Shown piece after piece: positions 51,913-61,760 of a stretch of 64,000 nt of DNA. The stretch is from Amblyornis subalaris (Eukaryota; Chordata; Aves; Passeriformes; Ptilonorhynchidae). Every line of letters begins with the position of its first letter. The first letter of the stretch is position 1. Made by a program: the position numbers and the translations under genes. The notes below the pieces were generated by a model. It saw only the letters and a program-made list of their open reading frames with translations. It was not told the DNA's origin and searched no databases. The stretch lies in assembly GCA_018881555.1 (NCBI GenBank), contig JACAXG010000002.1, positions 18,036,077 to 18,100,076 of the forward strand. The letters are read 5' to 3'.

Positions 51913-53645
51913 ACATTTTAACTTCTACTTTCCAAACAGAGTAAATCACTTTAATGAGGCTTCTAACATCAACCACATAATGTGAGGTTAGCACAGGTAA
52001 GGGGTATTTTAGATATTACATCTAACTCCATATTGCCTTGACTAACAGCTATGAAATATCCAAAGGGCATTACTGAGCATCATTCAAGTGGCATTGGTCT
52101 TACGCCATGAATGCAACAAGCCTCTGTATGAGACCAGAGCTCTTTCTCCTGGGAAACACCATGCCATATGTTTTTATCAGGCACTAATTTGGGGGAGAAT
52201 TAATCTTTATAAAGTTATTATGTTAGAGTGTCCTAGTTATGTCAAAGTGTAGAGCTGGGGGCTTCTTCATTTATACAAATATTGCTAAACATTTAATTTC
52301 AGATTTTCAGTCTGGTGGATAATAAAAAATGACTAACAACCAAACTTGTAGCATTAAATGAAGACTGTATTTTTGGCAGCTCATCNTAGAGGGATTAATA
52401 TTACTGGAATAGCTTTGTTTCTCAGCAATGCCTCCTTAAGAATGGCTTCCTCTGAACACATTTCTATTTTACTGAGAAAAGGAAATACAGTATTAGAAAT
52501 CAATGTTTTTAAAGGGTAATTTAAAGAAATATATCTTGGCAGATGCTGAAATATTTTCAATTTAGAACAAATAGTATTTCTGTCATCCAGTTGCATTTTT
52601 TAAATTAGACCATTACTCCTTGATAAGTTAATTACAAAACAGAAAGAGACTCAACCAATCTAAAAAAGCGTATTGATGAAAGTATAGAGCACATGTCTAA
52701 AAGCTGCTTTTACTGATTTATGGGTGAAATTTTACTTTTTATATGAAAAACCCTTGTCTCCAACGTCTTAAATCATAGGGAAAAATGCTCAATTTTTCAC
52801 CCTATCACAACTAATTTTTTACATTGGTACACTGATAGACTATTGTTTTCCTGTGCTACCATCCATTGTAAAAAGTGACAGCATCATAATTGAAATTATT
52901 TAAAATATNGTGCATTTAGATAATTCTTTACTTCGGTATAAATATGACTACACAAAAATGCTGCTACTGGAAATTACTAGGATGAGCTACCAAAANGGAA
53001 TTATTGCTCAGCAGGCCATATTCCTCTGGGGGCAGGAAATGGAAAATATCAGAAATTTCTTTGAAAAGCAAAAAGAGTAGAGGAATGGAAGGAACATTTT
53101 TTGTGAGTCTGATGTCTGGCCATCTCTAGTTAAATTTCTGTGCTCCAGGCTGATACCCCATATCACAGACTGCAGAAGTTTCACACTGCACAGACACTTA
53201 GGTTCCATGCAGACATGGGAAGCATGGAGTATGTTGCAACCATGGGTTGAAATGTCTCCAGGTCCATCAGTGGAATCCTGGTCTTACCAAAATCCCTGTC
53301 AAGTCTTTCAGCTCAGTGAAGTCACAATTTCACCTGAAGAATTTTGGGTAAAAGCAAGTAAAACTCACCAAAAAAACTCCACTGGGGGATTAGCTCCATA
53401 ATCTCTGTCCACGGATGTCTCTGTAACTGTGCGGCATGGCTGCATTTTGTGCTTCTTACAGTAAGAACCCACCAAGATGCCCAGTGGAAATTCTTCCTGA
53501 TTAGTGCTGGGGTCTGAGGCAAAATCGTGGCAGGTATCGTCTAACAATTCATTTAACACAATGAATAGTGGCAAGCCACAACCCAAACTAAATGCCCTGC
53601 CTCTGAGTAGTTTACCAGTATAGAAACTATCCCACAGAGCCAACA
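51913..53645. other. Non-coding DNA, no recognised feature
   Basis: AT-rich unique sequence. A minus-strand open frame of about 105 codons (53365-53680 including the stretch upstream of a TTG) enters the adjacent fold-back arm. It resembles no protein I know. Confidence 0.5.
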
Positions 53646-53865
53646 GATGTTGCTGTCCTAAAGTGGACAGGCAGATTTAGCCTTTTTGGATACTGTACAT
53701 TTTCACAGAATTTCGCAGAACTAGCCAAATGGTGAAAAAAACCCTGGCTAACTGCAGAAAAGTGGCAGAGATAACAAATCTGGGTTATGGGGGATGTTGT
53801 TTCTATGAAACTGTACAGTATGGGAAAAGGCTAAATCTGCTTGTCCACTTTAGGGCAGCAAAATC
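53646..53865. repeat. Fold-back element with 65-bp inverted arms
   Basis: The left arm (53646-53710) and the reverse complement of the right arm (53801-53865) align without gaps over 65 bases with 8 mismatches (about 88% identity). The shared core includes CCTAAAGTGGACA, GCAGATTTAGCCTTTT and ATACTGTACA. The 90-base centre contains a smaller inverted pair (TAGCCA 53722-53727 / TGGCTA 53745-53750). It could be a non-autonomous DNA transposon (MITE), an inverted duplication or a source of hairpin RNA. No convincing target-site duplication is visible. Confidence 0.85.
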
Positions 53866-53879
53866 TTGGGGTAAGAAAA

Positions 53880-54015
53880 TATGTATTATATTATAAATGT
53901 ATTCAGCAGAACTGGGTCTAGAATTGAACCTGGAGGAACACTGCTGGTGTCTGGTCGCCAGCCAGATATAGCCCCATTAACTACAACCCTTAGACTGTTC
54001 AACACCAGGTAATAT
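53880..54015 (-). mobile_element. CR1 LINE reverse-transcriptase fossil
   Basis: Reading leftwards, one frame gives [13 protein letters not shown], then a [10 protein letters not shown] segment and P-V-L-L-N-T-F-I before a stop. This follows the CR1 RT pattern RVVVNGxxSxWRPVTSGVPQGSxLGPVLFNxFI closely. The usual Q of the PQG motif is P. It stops abruptly about 15 bases from the fold-back element; the expected downstream FADDT region is not found beyond that element. Confidence 0.85.
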
Positions 54016-57000
54016 CATAAGACATTTTAATAAAAAAATGTTTGCGGAGGATTTCTATACTTCAAATATGGGAAAGAAAAAAAAAGCAAACCATGGGATA
54101 CAGTACAAAACCCCAACTTTCAGTATATACTGTCCAGTGGTAATTTTAAGAACCCAGACCTTTTGAAAAAACAGGCAATTTTTAAAATTATCTGTGAAGT
54201 CTCCTTTACATAAAGCTTTCCATATTACTCCTTGTATCAATACTATCTCAGAGGTAACAACCACCCATAAATTGCAATATTGCTCACCTTCCTAAATGTG
54301 GAACAAAATTTAGGTAGACACCAGGCCTTTGCTTGTACACCTCCATCCCCTCCTTTTGATGAACAGCAATACAGGTACCACTGTAAAGTTTGTAACTTTA
54401 TGCTGTTACATGAGAATAACNCAGGGACACAACTATCAGAAAATATCCAGCAGTATCCAGCATCATCTCCATATGCTTAGCCACATCTCAGTGGACCTGT
54501 AATAGGAGATCTAAGATTGACCAGTCTGACCATTTCTTTAAAAGTTGTATAGCAGGTGAACATCTTTTACCATGCATACCTGCAATTACAAAGGTAATTA
54601 AGTAGCACATCCCAGGTGAGCCCGAGAAGCTCCTCAATTTAAATCCCTGAGCCTCACAATGTTATTGTAATTACCTGTCTGTCTTAGTAAGTTGTCTGTT
54701 TATTGCATCTGCCCTCTGTGCTAGGTACAACAATCCATAATTTGACACAAAATATTTTAAATGGTTTCTTGCTGAGATGAGGACTTATTTTCATTTTTCC
54801 CAGACTACATGTTCTTTCTTTCGTTTGCTTTTAATTACAAATATTCATGGCAGTGAGAGACAAAGTAATGATGTTCACCCCTTCTATTTAGAGAGAAAAC
54901 CTGTCTGGTGATGTTTGTTTTATTTTCACCTTACAAAGTGACACAGTCTAAGGACCCTGAAGGACAGGCATGTTAGCTCTGCAGTTCTGATTTGGGATTG
55001 TTCCAGGATAAACCACTTTTCAAATACCTCTAATTACCACTGTGGAACAGTTTGTATTTTGATATAAACTAAATCCCTGTCTATAAGTTTGGATTTCTAA
55101 TTTCTACAGAGGAAAAATGGAAGTTAGAATTCTATATGAAAAATAAATATAAGCTGCATTGAAAATTGGACTTTGAATCATTATTAATTAGTTCACATTA
55201 TTGTGCATTAGGGAAGTTACTGTGAGCATGGCAGCAGCAGTCTGAGTCCAGGTTCCAGTTCTGTCACTTGCTCGTGGCTTTTCAGCAAGAGTTTCTTGAG
55301 TTGCTCCATGGCGGAGCAATGTGCAAGGTCAAGTGGGGAGTGTCACTGAAATTCTGTGTTAGGAACTGTGCCTGGCCTAGGAGAATGTGGCCTCCCAAGT
55401 AAAGTCCACTATCAGGGACTGCGTTTGACCTCTGTGTTTATCATGGTTATTAATGTACCAGCTCAAAAGGTCAAGTGACTCACATGAGAATCTCAGTTTT
55501 CATTTGAAGAAAAATGTGTCTCTAGCCTTGTGCTTATGGAGAAAAGATGAAAATGTAAATGTGCAAAGGCTTAAGAAGTAGAAAGATACTTNAAAAAATC
55601 ATTAAAAGACACACTAAACATGAAGAATTTTTGATCTGGTGTTATGATCTGGGGGATGAATTCATGACTTTTGAGTCAGGGATAGAAAAAATTAGGATGG
55701 ACAATAGAAAAAGGAGTGGAGCAATCTTCCAAAATGTTAATTATTTAAAGAGCTGTTCCCACGTGTTTAAAACTTGAGATAATATTTTATTTTCTGCTGC
55801 TAACAGAAGAAAAATATATCCCATCAAGTCAAGATGAAGAATCCATGCAATGTTGTAGACTATGATCTTTCTGGCTGTTTTCTCACTCCAGTCAGTTGGA
55901 GTTTTACTGACCTATAACTTGACATTTGTTGTTGCAAAGTGGATCCACAAAAGCCACATCTGCCCACATGCTCCCAGCGAAGCAAATTTGTGTATCATTC
56001 AGGGATCAGAGTCCCCTCAAAAGTTCCTGGAACTAGAACAAGTATTTTCTTATTAGCATTTGACACTGCTGGCCGAGTATGAAGAGAGAACTTCTCTATC
56101 AAACTTGATGACTCCAAAATTCCCTTTTAATCAACCAGTAGTCAAATTTTGAAGGGAAGGGCACAGCTGCTTCAGAAGTGAGGTCAACCAGTTCTTCATA
56201 AATGCCTTTCCTTTCACATCCCTTGATGTAAGCTAAAACCTCAATATCTGAGGAGTTTCCAACAATTGTTTTCTAAAAATCATAGAATTAGAAAATTTTC
56301 TTTTCGTGATCATACATCCTTACTTTTCTCTTTGAACCCATTCTCTGTGGTTCAGCTTCATATTTTTGGTTCATCTATCACTTGCAGAATGATAACACTC
56401 TGATGTCCAGTCATGGCAAGATCTTTATAATGTGAGATATGCATAAACTAGCAAAATTATGTTCTATCCCAGAGACAATTGTTGTTGAACACAATCCTAA
56501 AGATGACTGGAAATCTGAGGAAGGAGGAGGATTATTTGTTGATACACTGCATTACCATAAGACACAGCAGGCTGGCTTTAGCTTGGCAGTAAGTTATCTT
56601 TTGTCACGTATTTGTATTCTTAGGGTTGCTGTACAATAAGAGATCCTTATTTGCCTCTTACGTTTATTAATATTATGTTCTACTTGCATTGCAGCTGGAG
56701 AATGTTAGAAAGTATTTGGGAGCCTACTGAACAAAACTCCTTGTGTTTTTGCCTTCTGTGGGCTTGCTCCAGAAGCAGTAAGTGGAGAGCTGAAAGGTAG
56801 AAAAGAACTGTCTGGAGAAGTGGTGTGATAAAAGAAGACAGCTAAAAGAAATACTGGAGCTTTTAAACCCCTCCCACCTAGCAACGCTGTTTCTTGCGTT
56901 CAGTTTCATCTGCTTCTCACAGTCTATATATCCTACCAAATATGCCTACCTTTCAAAATTACCCCGGCTTTGGACTGGAGGTATCAGCAGCTGCAAGACC

Positions 57001-58348
57001 CCGTAGGGTGTGATTATCTTATCTCCTGTCTGTCGATTATGTTTAAACATATGCTAAACTGTAAAGGTCATTTTTCTAGCGTGACTCTGGAGTACACTTA
57101 ATGATCGTCTTGTTACCAACTGACCTCCTGTACCTGACAGAGATTAAACATCTTGGANGAATTTTCATTGCTGGAATCTGTGCCAAATCCTTTTAATGCG
57201 TGAAGGACTTGATCACTTTTAAACTAGTGGTGTAGCGCAAGCAAGGTACCGTCGTTTGGTACCAAGATGCCTGCTTGATTTTTGCAGTAAAGAAACAGAA
57301 ATTCATAACCACCACGGGAATAGCAGAAGAAAATGTATCTGTGCAGATCTTTGTTGATAGCCTAATCTGATTCCTCAGTATGTGCTGCCTGGACAAGGCT
57401 GAGTGATGCTGCAGCAGCCAGCAGTTCTACAGCCGTGCTACCTCGCATGATGAAAACACATTATCTGTGTCCATGGCTTATCACCAGAAGCATAACCTCA
57501 GCTTTCAAAATAAGGGGTGTACTTTTTAAGTATTCATATTGTGGAAATTAAAGCAAATTAGATAATGTTGTAGTGTTGGTTTTAGCAACCTGTACTTACT
57601 CTACTTTCAGTATATTCAGACTTAAACATACCTGAATAATCTCACTAAATCTACAATGGGGCTATTTTCAGCAGGGTTTTTTATGCACCGTTGGCTATTA
57701 ACATTTCACAGCATGTCACAACACTGGCCTTTCTGATTCTGTTGAGCCTTGCTGAATGGCAATTTTTGTATATCATTTAAGAGCAATTCATTTCACTGCC
57801 TGTATTCTATATCTTCTCCTCAGAAATAGGGATGATGACAGGTGATGTCTCAAAAGATAAGTAATCTTCCACTACATACCCTCTGTCTACAGTAAGTTCT
57901 CTAGATGTTGTACATGAGGTTCACCAGGAAAATTCATCATGGCATGTTACCTACTTTATTTATCCATTCCACTTGATACACCTACTAAAAATAGCTGTTC
58001 TTAGATGAGTGAGTCTTGTCCTCTCGCACGTGTCAGTCTGCAGGATCTAATTCTGTAGCTAATTTTACAAAACTTAAGAGTCATAAGATGAATGGGCTGC
58101 ATTCACCTACTAACAGAATGTGAAATTGTATCCCCCAGGGATATTTTCATGATTTAAAAATTCCGTTGGATACACGTCAATTAAAAGGAAAAAGAAAGAG
58201 GAAGGATTCCATACACCCTTTCATGCTTATTTCCTCTTCTTCACTGTTGTTTCCCTTTTATTGTGTCTATCCTCAGATAAGCTTTTTGTCACCAAATTAA
58301 TTTTTCCATTTTGTATGTCTTTTCTCTTCTTTACTTTTGCATATTTCT
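54016..58348. other. Non-coding DNA, no recognised feature
   Basis: AT-rich unique sequence with short open frames on both strands, all under 75 codons. No transposon is recognised. Confidence 0.5.
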
Positions 58349-58907
58349 TGTGGTTTAACCTGGCAGGCAGCTAAACATCACACAGCCGCTCACTCATTNT
58401 TCCCCACCCCAGTGGGATGGTGGAGGGAATGGCGAAAGAAAAGCAAAATTCATGGGCTGAGATAAAGAGTTTCATAGGACAGAAAAGGAAAAAAAATAAA
58501 ATAAAAAAAAAATAGAATATGCAAAACAAGTGATGCACAATGCAATTGCTCACTACCCACTACTGGCTGACTGATGCCCAGCCAGTTCCTGAGCAGCAGC
58601 GCCCAGACACCTTTCCCCTGGGTTTATATACTAAGCGTGACACTCTACGGTATAGAATGTCNCTTTGGCCAGTTTAGATCACCTTGTTCAGCTGTGTCTC
58701 CTCCCAACCTCTTGTGCCCTCCAGGCTACTTGCTGGTGGGGTGGTATGAGAAGCAGAAAAGGCCTTCCTTGACTTAGTGTAAACGCTGCCCAGCAACAAC
58801 TAAAACATCCCTGTGTTATCAACGTTATTCTCATCCTAAATCCCAACCACCGCACTGTGCGAGTTACTAGGAGGAAAATGAACTCTATCCCACTTGAAAC
58901 CAGGACA
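58349..58907 (-). mobile_element. Solo LTR of an avian endogenous retrovirus
   Basis: The unit is about 560 bp and, read on the minus strand, begins TGTCCTGGTTT and ends AAACCACA, giving the TG...CA termini of an LTR. Internal landmarks match an LTR I recall as common in birds: GATGCACAATGCAATTGCTC, ATGCCCAGCCAGTTCC, TTTGGCCAGTTT, ACATCCCTGTGTTATCAACG, and AACTCTATCCC. A TATATAAACC box on the minus strand (58621-58630) sets the orientation. An A-rich tract (58488-58512) lies in the 3' part. No internal gag/pol/env flanks it, so it is a solo LTR. The adjacent five-base flanks do not match each other. Confidence 0.8.
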
Positions 58908-60181
58908 ATGATCTAGGTTACACTACCACGTGAGATAATATTTCTATTTATTTCTAGGAATTTCCTGTATTTTTATTATTAATGACAATGAGATTGGAAC
59001 CAAGTTCAGCATCAACCAATGGCTGATTAGTGGTCTTAGTATTTCTGATAAGGACGAGTAGATAACAGTCAAATTTTGAAGGAGAGGGTAATGATTATAA
59101 AATTTGGCTCACACTTTCAGCTTTTGTTGACACTTTAAGTAGAGAAAGTAGATGGCTGAATTGAACAGCTTCTCACCACTAGAACGGTTTTCTTTACATC
59201 ATGATTGAAGACTGCAATGACAGGAGACCACAGAAAAGCTTGCAAAACCTAAGTTTTAGGCTTAACATTGGCTTAACNTTTAAGCCTGGTTTAACATTGA
59301 CCTGTGCACTAACACAGAAAGGATGGGACAGATCGTGATTTGCTGGGCATAGGAACAAGGGCAGAAGGAAAAATTAGTCTTTCACCCAATCTTTCCTTTC
59401 TGTGCTCAGAGGCAGGTTGTAAATACAAGAAGTGATGAAAAACAGCAGCTGGAAAAATACAGAGCAGCCCAGGCTTTCCTCAGAGGTCATGCTGAGCAGG
59501 CCAGCAGGGTTGCAAGTGGAGGTGGGCTTAGCACAAGTATGAAGAGAGTACATCTGCAACAGTCACAAGCTCACAAAAATATCACTCAAGTGTCCACGAA
59601 TATTTGAGCTGCAACTGCTGCCAGAAATTAACGTGTTTTTTTCCTCCAATGTAATTCTACAGGTAGAAATAGAATTTTGTACGTAGGATAGCATCAATCC
59701 CCACGGGAAAGTTTGTGTTCCAAAATAACAAAGAATGCCCTTTTCCTTAGTTTATTTATCATGGGATAGAGCTTTACATTCATAAATATATTGTTAGATT
59801 TTTAGTGGTTCATTTTTTTCAGTGAGTCAAGTCTTAAAACTGTTGGAACTGTTCAAGTTCAAGAACTTAAAACTGTTTTTTGATGGAAAAAACCCCAANT
59901 TTTGAGGAAGAACAGGAACAGTATTGATGCTGCTATGTTCTGGGGATGGTTCCCTTGTATGCAAAATCCATTGCCCTGTTTGGACGAATCTGGGCCGTCA
60001 CACAAAGCACTGTCGGCGATGAAGCACTGTGTTTAGGAATTGAGGAAAGAAATGCAATGCAATAGAAAGGAATCCAAAGAAGCAACAAAGATGGTAGCCA
60101 GAAAATTATATACCAGCAGTACTATTTCTAAAAATAATGGATTTCAAACTTTTCCACAAGGCATTAACTGCTCTTTAAGGG
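58908..60181. other. Non-coding DNA, minor local repeats
   Basis: Two local direct repeats are visible: TTAACATTG copies at 59255-59300, and CTTAAAACTGTT twice at 59830-59880. Nothing else is recognised. Confidence 0.5.
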
Positions 60182-60317
60182 ATAATCTTTATTGCTTTGT
60201 AATGTACAAAGCAATAAACAGCTGCTGAGATTGATTAATAGCCAAAGCAAAGTTGAGGCATGTAATCAATCTAAAAAGCCATTTATTGTGAGTATACTAC
60301 AAAGCAATAGAGATTAT
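60182..60317. repeat. Symmetrical 136-bp imperfect palindrome (hairpin or MITE-like)
   Basis: Three nested stems share one axis. The outer stem is 60182-60201 with 60298-60317 (19 of 20 bases pair). The middle stem is 60212-60218 with 60282-60288 (CAATAAA/TTTATTG, perfect). The inner stem is 60228-60237 with 60263-60272 (AGATTGATTA/TAATCAATCT, perfect), then GCC/GGC. The internal loops are nearly equal on both sides (10 and 9, then 9 and 9), so the whole unit is one decayed palindrome. An alternative perfect 14-bp stem (60188-60201 with 60205-60218) competes. TA dinucleotides lie just inside both ends, as in Tc1/mariner-type MITEs. Confidence 0.8.
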
Positions 60318-60344
60318 TGCTGTTGCACAACAAACCATAACAGA

Positions 60345-60394
60345 GAAAACACAGACACAAACACATACACAGACACAAACACACACACAAAGCA
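60345..60394 (+). repeat. Imperfect CA-rich microsatellite
   Basis: Units of ACACAGACACAAACACAT type repeat twice, ending in a short pure CA run, 28 bases downstream of the hairpin. Confidence 0.85.
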
Positions 60395-61069
60395 AAACCA
60401 GTTGTTTTCTTTTCAAGGCTTGCAGTGCTACGCTACCTTTTTCCTGAGCTTTTCTTTTTGATGAAGGCAAGCAACTGGCCTTGCAGCAAGCAATCTACTG
60501 GGAAAACTAATGCTCTGAGAACTTCAGCGTTATCTAAGGGAGAAATAATATTTGGGTTTTTAGTTCTCTAGCTAGAAATGCAAAATTCCACAGGTACTCG
60601 TCCTTGGTAGTGGTACTGCTATTCATATTACCAAGAAAAACAAAAAATTGGCTCACCAATCAAAAAATTATCTAATTCATGCTAATGCAGAGCTCATTTA
60701 GAAATGAAGGCTGTTTACTTTTGTGAGGTTTTTTATGAATGGGTACTAAATCCCTTCAAATTTTTCCAGAGGAATACTGAAGGGGACAACTGGGTCTCAG
60801 CTCCAGCTNCTACCAGCAACTACCTCACCTCATTTTTTTAATACAACTCTAATACNGCTCTTAATATAGTTTGGTTTTTGACTCCTCCAGACTTTCTGGG
60901 AGGCTGTTTCGGAATCTTACCTCTCCAGTGGTTTTAAACCTTTCAAAAATTTTGCATTCTGATTTTTCCAGGTCAGATAATATTCATTTGTTCCTGAATT
61001 GCCTTTTAGCATAAATTGCTTTTTATCTTCTTTAAAGAGATAATATGAAGAGAGTCTCTCACCCTTCCA
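60395..61069. other. Non-coding DNA, no recognised feature
   Basis: Unique sequence. It may include unrecognisable 3' sequence of the LINE fossil that follows. Confidence 0.45.
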
Positions 61070-61760
61070 TTTGGCAGAATAAACAAGCTGTGCCACTGTA
61101 GCCTTACGGCATGATAGGCTTGTCCCTGGATCAGTCTCGTTGCCCTTCTCTACACTCATCCCAATCTCAGTCCCTCTCTACTGAATGTGGATGCTCTGGA
61201 AGGCACTGAACAACAGAGGGGATCCCAGCACTGCCTCCTCCTGACGCTCACTTGCACTGTCTGCTGGAAATATCTCACCCAGTAGACCCAAGGATCAAAT
61301 NTGCCTTTTTCACATCCCCTTAACATTTGAAGCCAGCGGTTAACTTGCACTTCCAGGCACAACTCGCATATTTCTGTTTCTGAACTGATGACCTTGCATC
61401 TTATGACAGAAATTTGTATTAGTACAGAAGGGCACAAGCTTGCAATTTGCACTATTAAGTTTCACTCCATTTTTATTACTCTAGTTCTCAAGGTTATTCA
61501 GGTCTTCCTGTATCATATTGCCATCCCTTTCCTTATTAATGACGTCTCCCACTTCCGTGTCATCAGCAAATTTTATTAACAAACTCCATCTTCCTACTTT
61601 AAGGTAATGAATAAAAATATGAGTGAAGATACATCCTTGAGGAACTCTTGGTAAAATACCACTCAAAGTCAGGTATCACAATAGTAGGAACTGAATTCTC
61701 CAATTTCACATTTGCAGGAAAAATAATCCAGCCCGTGAAAATTAAATTTTAGATCCTAGT
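61070..61760 (-). mobile_element. Old CR1-type LINE fossil with readable FADDT
   Basis: On the minus strand a 61-codon open frame (61481-61666) contains V-P-Q-G, then K-F-A-D-D-T (F-A-D-D-T at 61556-61570) and D-V-I-N, then an E-D-L-N-N-L-E segment. This is the reverse-transcriptase order VPQG...FADDTKLG...DLxxLE, with both catalytic aspartates intact. Further 3' (lower coordinates) the minus strand matches the CR1 post-RT region, for example GATGTGAAAAAGGC (61301-61316, with an N) and the TGGATGC...AGTGCC stretch near 61195. Frameshifts elsewhere show it is dead. Confidence 0.82.

Noticed and set aside
53365..53680. Minus-strand frame of about 105 codons next to the fold-back element
   Set aside because: The composition looks protein-like, but there is no ATG at the start, no known family, and it enters the inverted-repeat arm.
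56277..56292. AATCATAGAATTAG resembling the inverted CR1 tail
   Set aside because: The following bases do not continue into the CR1 3' region. Too short.
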